Source of the DNA: Deinococcus sp. YIM 134068
GTDB taxonomy: Bacteria; Deinococcota; Deinococci; Deinococcales; Deinococcaceae
Assembly (NCBI RefSeq): GCF_036543075.1
Contig: NZ_JAZHPF010000033.1
Coordinates: 1-26,615 of the forward strand
Direction: 5' to 3'
Length of the DNA: 26,615 bases
Shown here: in pieces, positions 24,786 through 26,615 of the stretch
How positions within the stretch are numbered: position 1 is the stretch's first letter
How the letters are laid out: every line of letters begins with the position of its first letter
Notes under the pieces: model-generated
Databases searched by the model: none
What the model was told of the DNA's origin: nothing
Seen by the model: only the letters and a program-made list of their open reading frames with translations
Program-made: the position numbers and the translations under genes

Positions 24786-25625
24786 TTAGCCGCTCCGGGG
24801 ACCCCGTTGAGTTCTGCTTCCTGATCCTCTCCCCTCTCCGCCCCCCAGAAAGATCGGGGCCGACGGGCACAGGTCGCGCAGCACGCAGCCCTCGCAGCGG
24901 GGGCTGCCCGCCCTGCACGTCTGGCGACCGTGGCGGATGGTGGCGACGTGGAAGGTATAGCGGGCGGTCCAGTCACGCGGCAGCACCTCGTCGAACCAGC
25001 GTTCCACCTTCACGGCGCTCCAGCGGGCGGGCGTGAGGTCCAGCCGCCCCGCGATGCGGTCGATATGCGTGTCCACGGGCATCGCGGGCCGGGCGAGGTC
25101 GAAGAGCAGCACGCAACTCGCGGTCTTGGGGCCGACGCCGGGCAGCGATTCGAGGAGGGTGCGGGCGTCCGCGTCACTGAGGTCGCGTGTCTCGCGCAGG
25201 CTGAGCGCGCCGCGTGTTTCCTCCAGGCGGTGCAGCACGTTCCAGATGTAGTCGGCCTTGACTCGCGCCAGGCCCCCGCCCGCCGCACGCAACACCGCCT
25301 CGATCCCGTCCGGCCCGTCCGCCAGCGCCGCCTCCCAGGTCGGATAGGCGTGCTTGAGGGCCGCGAACTGCCGTCGGGTGATCACGCCGACGTTCTGCTG
25401 GCTCAAAATTGTTTCTATCAAGCCGTCCAAAGGCTCGGCGCTCAAGCGGGGTTTGGGAGGCGTGGGCAGGTACGTCTCCGCGAGCCGCCGCGCGATCTCG
25501 GGGAGGTGGTCGGGTGGCGGCACCTCCTGGCTGGGGGTGGGGCGGGGGGCGCGGACCTTCGCGGCGGGAACGGTCGCGCTCAGCGTGAGGGAGGACTCCG
25601 GGGCGGGGGTGGGAACGCGGGGCAC
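24786..25625 (-). CDS. nth: Endonuclease III (DNA glycosylase/AP lyase)
   Basis: The 279-residue protein has the HhH-GPD fold: ETILSQQNVGVITRRQFAAL, the helix-hairpin-helix LPGVGPKTASCVLLF with catalytic Lys167, VDTHIDRI with catalytic Asp185, and a 4Fe-4S loop C237-x6-C244-x2-C247-x5-C253. All residues for oxidised-pyrimidine excision and beta-lyase activity are present. It is ~70 residues longer than E. coli Nth (211), because of a ~40-residue Pro/Ala-rich N-terminal extension and a Gly/Arg-rich tail. The start is GTG at 25625, supported by TAGCCT ending 5 nt upstream (leaderless), so the N-terminal extension is probably real. Deinococcus species carry several Nth paralogs; which one this is cannot be decided here. 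Confidence 0.93.
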   Translation of the reverse strand: MPRVPTPAPESSLTLSATVPAAKVRAPRPTPSQEVPPPDHLPEIARRLAETYLPTPPKPRLSAEPLDGLIETILSQQNVGVITRRQFAALKHAYPTWEAALADGPDGIEAVLRAAGGGLARVKADYIWNVLHRLEETRGALSLRETRDLSDADARTLLESLPGVGPKTASCVLLFDLARPAMPVDTHIDRIAGRLDLTPARWSAVKVERWFDEVLPRDWTARYTFHVATIRHGRQTCRAGSPRCEGCVLRDLCPSAPIFLGGGEGRGSGSRTQRGPRSG

Positions 25626-25630
25626 GGGTC

Positions 25631-25636
25631 AGGCTA
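25631..25636 (-). promoter_or_regulatory. Leaderless -10 element (TAGCCT) of nth
   Basis: TAGCCT is followed by GACCC and the GTG at 25625 (5 nt). No ribosome-binding site lies between. Confidence 0.5.
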
Positions 25637-25768
25637 GCCGGGCGGAAGCGGGGGGACTGTGCCGCTTGTCGGGGCGTGCGGACCTCCACACAGCCTCCCG
25701 CACAAACGCTCGAGGTGAACTGCGGTTCGCGGAAGGGAAACGTTTTTAGCGTCTCGCAAGAGGCCGAG

Positions 25769-25842
25769 CGTGGCTCGTCACCCCTCTCCCCGGCCCTCCG
25801 CTTTGCAGCTTTGCAAGTCTCCCGCAAGGGGAGAGGGAGAAC
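25769..25842. repeat. GC-rich composite dispersed repeat, copy C, with a 20-bp insertion
   Basis: It matches copy B from GCTCGTCACCCCTCTCCCC to CCCGCAAGGGGAGAGGGAGA. The left hairpin arm is split by about 20 bp, CCGCTTTGCAGCTTTGCAAG, which itself contains CTTTGCA twice. The insertion separates arms that are adjacent in copies A and B. It lies in the 224-bp gap between nth and the lipoprotein gene; no gene is seen there. Confidence 0.75.
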
Positions 25843-25860
25843 TATTCTCACACTTGCTCC

Positions 25861-26436
25861 CTACCGCTGGGCGCGAAACTTCGTCACGTTCCCGGCGGCG
25901 TCGCGCACCTCCAGGTCGGCGTAGATGCCGGTCGTCTCGGCGTAGAAGTCCACGCGGCGGCCCGGCGTGATGTTGAGACGGTTGCCGTCCACGAGAATCT
26001 GGGCCACGCGGTTGTCGTCGGTCGCCACGCCCGTCACGCGGACGATGTTGCGCTCACGCTCGAAGCGGGTGACGCTGATGATCGGCCCCGCGCCGTCCAC
26101 GTTGACGGGCAGGACGAGGGTGCTCTCGTTGCCCGCCTCGTCGCGCGCCCTCAGCGTGTACTCGCCGCGCGAACCCGTCACCTGGGTCTTGAACTCGAAA
26201 TAGCCGATCTTGCGGCTCCCCGCCGTCAGGGGAACGTTGCGCCCGCTCACGGTGAGGCTGTCCACGCCCTGATCGTCCAGCACATAGCCCTTGACCACGA
26301 AGTTGCGCGCCGGACTGACCCCGCCGCCCTCGGGCCGGGTGATGACGATGCGCGGCTGGAAGGTGTCCGCCGTGCGGTTGCACGCCCCCAGCGCCGGGGC
26401 GACGAGCAGGAGAAGCGGCAGAGCGGCGCGGCGCAT
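25861..26436 (-). CDS. Lipoprotein with two Ig-like domains
   Basis: The 191-residue protein begins MRRAALPLLLLVAPALGAC with a lipobox (LGAC, Cys19), so it is an exported lipoprotein. The mature part has two beta-sandwich-like repeats: IVITRPEGGGVSPARNF ... YTLRARDEAGNEST (residues ~30-105) and GPIISVTRFERERNIVRV ... YADLEVRDAAGNVTKF (~115-188). The DEAGNES/DAAGNVT endings are typical of bacterial Ig-like surface domains. No enzyme motif is visible, so a structural or binding role in the envelope is likely. The ATG at 26436 is preceded by TATACT ending 6 nt upstream (leaderless). It is divergent from the gene starting at 26598. Confidence 0.88.
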   Translation of the reverse strand: MRRAALPLLLLVAPALGACNRTADTFQPRIVITRPEGGGVSPARNFVVKGYVLDDQGVDSLTVSGRNVPLTAGSRKIGYFEFKTQVTGSRGEYTLRARDEAGNESTLVLPVNVDGAGPIISVTRFERERNIVRVTGVATDDNRVAQILVDGNRLNITPGRRVDFYAETTGIYADLEVRDAAGNVTKFRAQR

Positions 26437-26442
26437 GGGGGG

Positions 26443-26448
26443 AGTATA
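26443..26448 (-). promoter_or_regulatory. Leaderless promoter (TATACT) of the lipoprotein gene
   Basis: TATACT is followed by CCCCCC and the ATG (6 nt). CTGAGA lies ~17 bp upstream as a moderate -35 and falls inside the heptamer repeat. Confidence 0.65.
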
Positions 26449-26459
26449 GCTGGGGAGCC

Positions 26460-26487
26460 GTCAGCTCTCAGCCGTCAGCTCTCAGCC
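26460..26487. repeat. Perfect 14-bp tandem duplication of heptamer pairs
   Basis: GTCAGCTCTCAGCC occurs twice in tandem. Its reverse complement GGCTGAGAGCTGAC is found exactly at 7911-7924. It overlaps the -35 region of the lipoprotein promoter. Confidence 0.85.
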
Positions 26488-26523
26488 AAACCAAAAGCGA
26501 ACGCTCCGGCATTCGCCTCTTTC

Positions 26524-26554
26524 GGCTGAGGGCTGAGGGCTGACCGCTGAAAGC
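26524..26554. repeat. Heptamer array in opposite orientation
   Basis: Units GGCTGAG, GGCTGAG, GGCTGAC, CGCTGAA, AGCT. It is inverted relative to 26460-26487 and separated from it by 36 bp that contain GCGAA/TTCGC arms, so the divergent promoter region could form a cruciform. Confidence 0.75.
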
Positions 26555-26584
26555 TTTCTCTCCCCACATCCCCGCCCCCGGTGC

Positions 26585-26590
26585 TTTAAT
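26585..26590 (+). promoter_or_regulatory. Possible leaderless -10 (TTTAAT) at the right edge
   Basis: TTTAAT is followed by GCCCCCC and GTG at 26598 (7 nt). It matches TATAAT at 5 of 6 positions. Confidence 0.5.
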
Positions 26591-26597
26591 GCCCCCC

Positions 26598-26615
26598 GTG
26601 ACCGCCCCCCCCCGC
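26598..26615 (+). CDS. Start of a gene cut by the right edge
   Basis: GTG ACC GCC follows a -10-like TTTAAT by 7 nt, the leaderless layout of this genome. Only six codons (MTAPPR) are inside the window, so nothing can be said of the product. Confidence 0.4.

Overview
The window looks like chromosomal DNA of a Deinococcus-type bacterium. It is very GC-rich. It encodes a Deinococcus/Thermus-style SLH-domain outer-membrane protein, a RecJ with a long C-terminal extension, a Thermus-like purine nucleoside phosphorylase, and many genes whose start codon lies only 5-7 nt after a TANNNT -10 element, the leaderless arrangement reported for Deinococcus. Species was not determined. No search could be run, so all functional calls rest on recognised motifs and family knowledge.

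Layout. 1-270: the last codons of a transposase and a GC-rich dispersed repeat. 271-3473 (minus): a secreted triple-META/DUF4377 protein and a VanW-family cell-wall protein. 3567-5911 (minus): a probable operon of enoyl-CoA hydratase, HD phosphohydrolase and an unknown protein with two cysteine pairs. 6041-6757: purine nucleoside phosphorylase. 6870-8769: two TerC-family membrane paralogs. 9019-9618: a TetR regulator. 9912-11490 (plus): a membrane-anchored PP2C phosphatase and RidA. 11491-12001: repeat-filled gap. 12002-12829 (plus): a PSP1/RicT-like protein, converging on scpA and trpS (12878-14651, minus) through a shared terminator. 14918-16903 (minus): a SurA/PpiD-like foldase, divergent from tRNA-Arg(CCG) at 16944-17020. 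17362-18405 (plus): a SIS-domain sugar-phosphate isomerase-like protein. 18809-19876 (minus): a membrane diguanylate cyclase. 20374-22907 (minus): a LapA-like protein overlapping recJ by 4 nt. 23112-24368 (minus): the SLH/coiled-coil/collagen-like/beta-barrel envelope protein. 24786-25625 (minus): endonuclease III. 25861-26436 (minus): an Ig-like lipoprotein. A truncated gene begins at 26598.

Themes. Housekeeping genes (trpS, scpA, tRNA, deoD, ridA) are mixed with DNA repair (recJ, nth), envelope biogenesis (VanW, META, foldase, SLH-barrel, lipoprotein) and signalling (PP2C, GGDEF, TetR). No phage, CRISPR array, restriction or defence island is visible. The only mobile DNA is the transposase end at the left edge plus weak gene fragments. 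The most interesting signals are the consistent leaderless promoter layout, families of 7-bp tandem arrays and composite GC-rich repeats confined to gaps, a TrpRS carrying an Fe-S-type cysteine pattern, an Asn in place of the specificity Asp in the nucleoside phosphorylase, two promoter-region palindromes, and the mosaic SLH-barrel protein.
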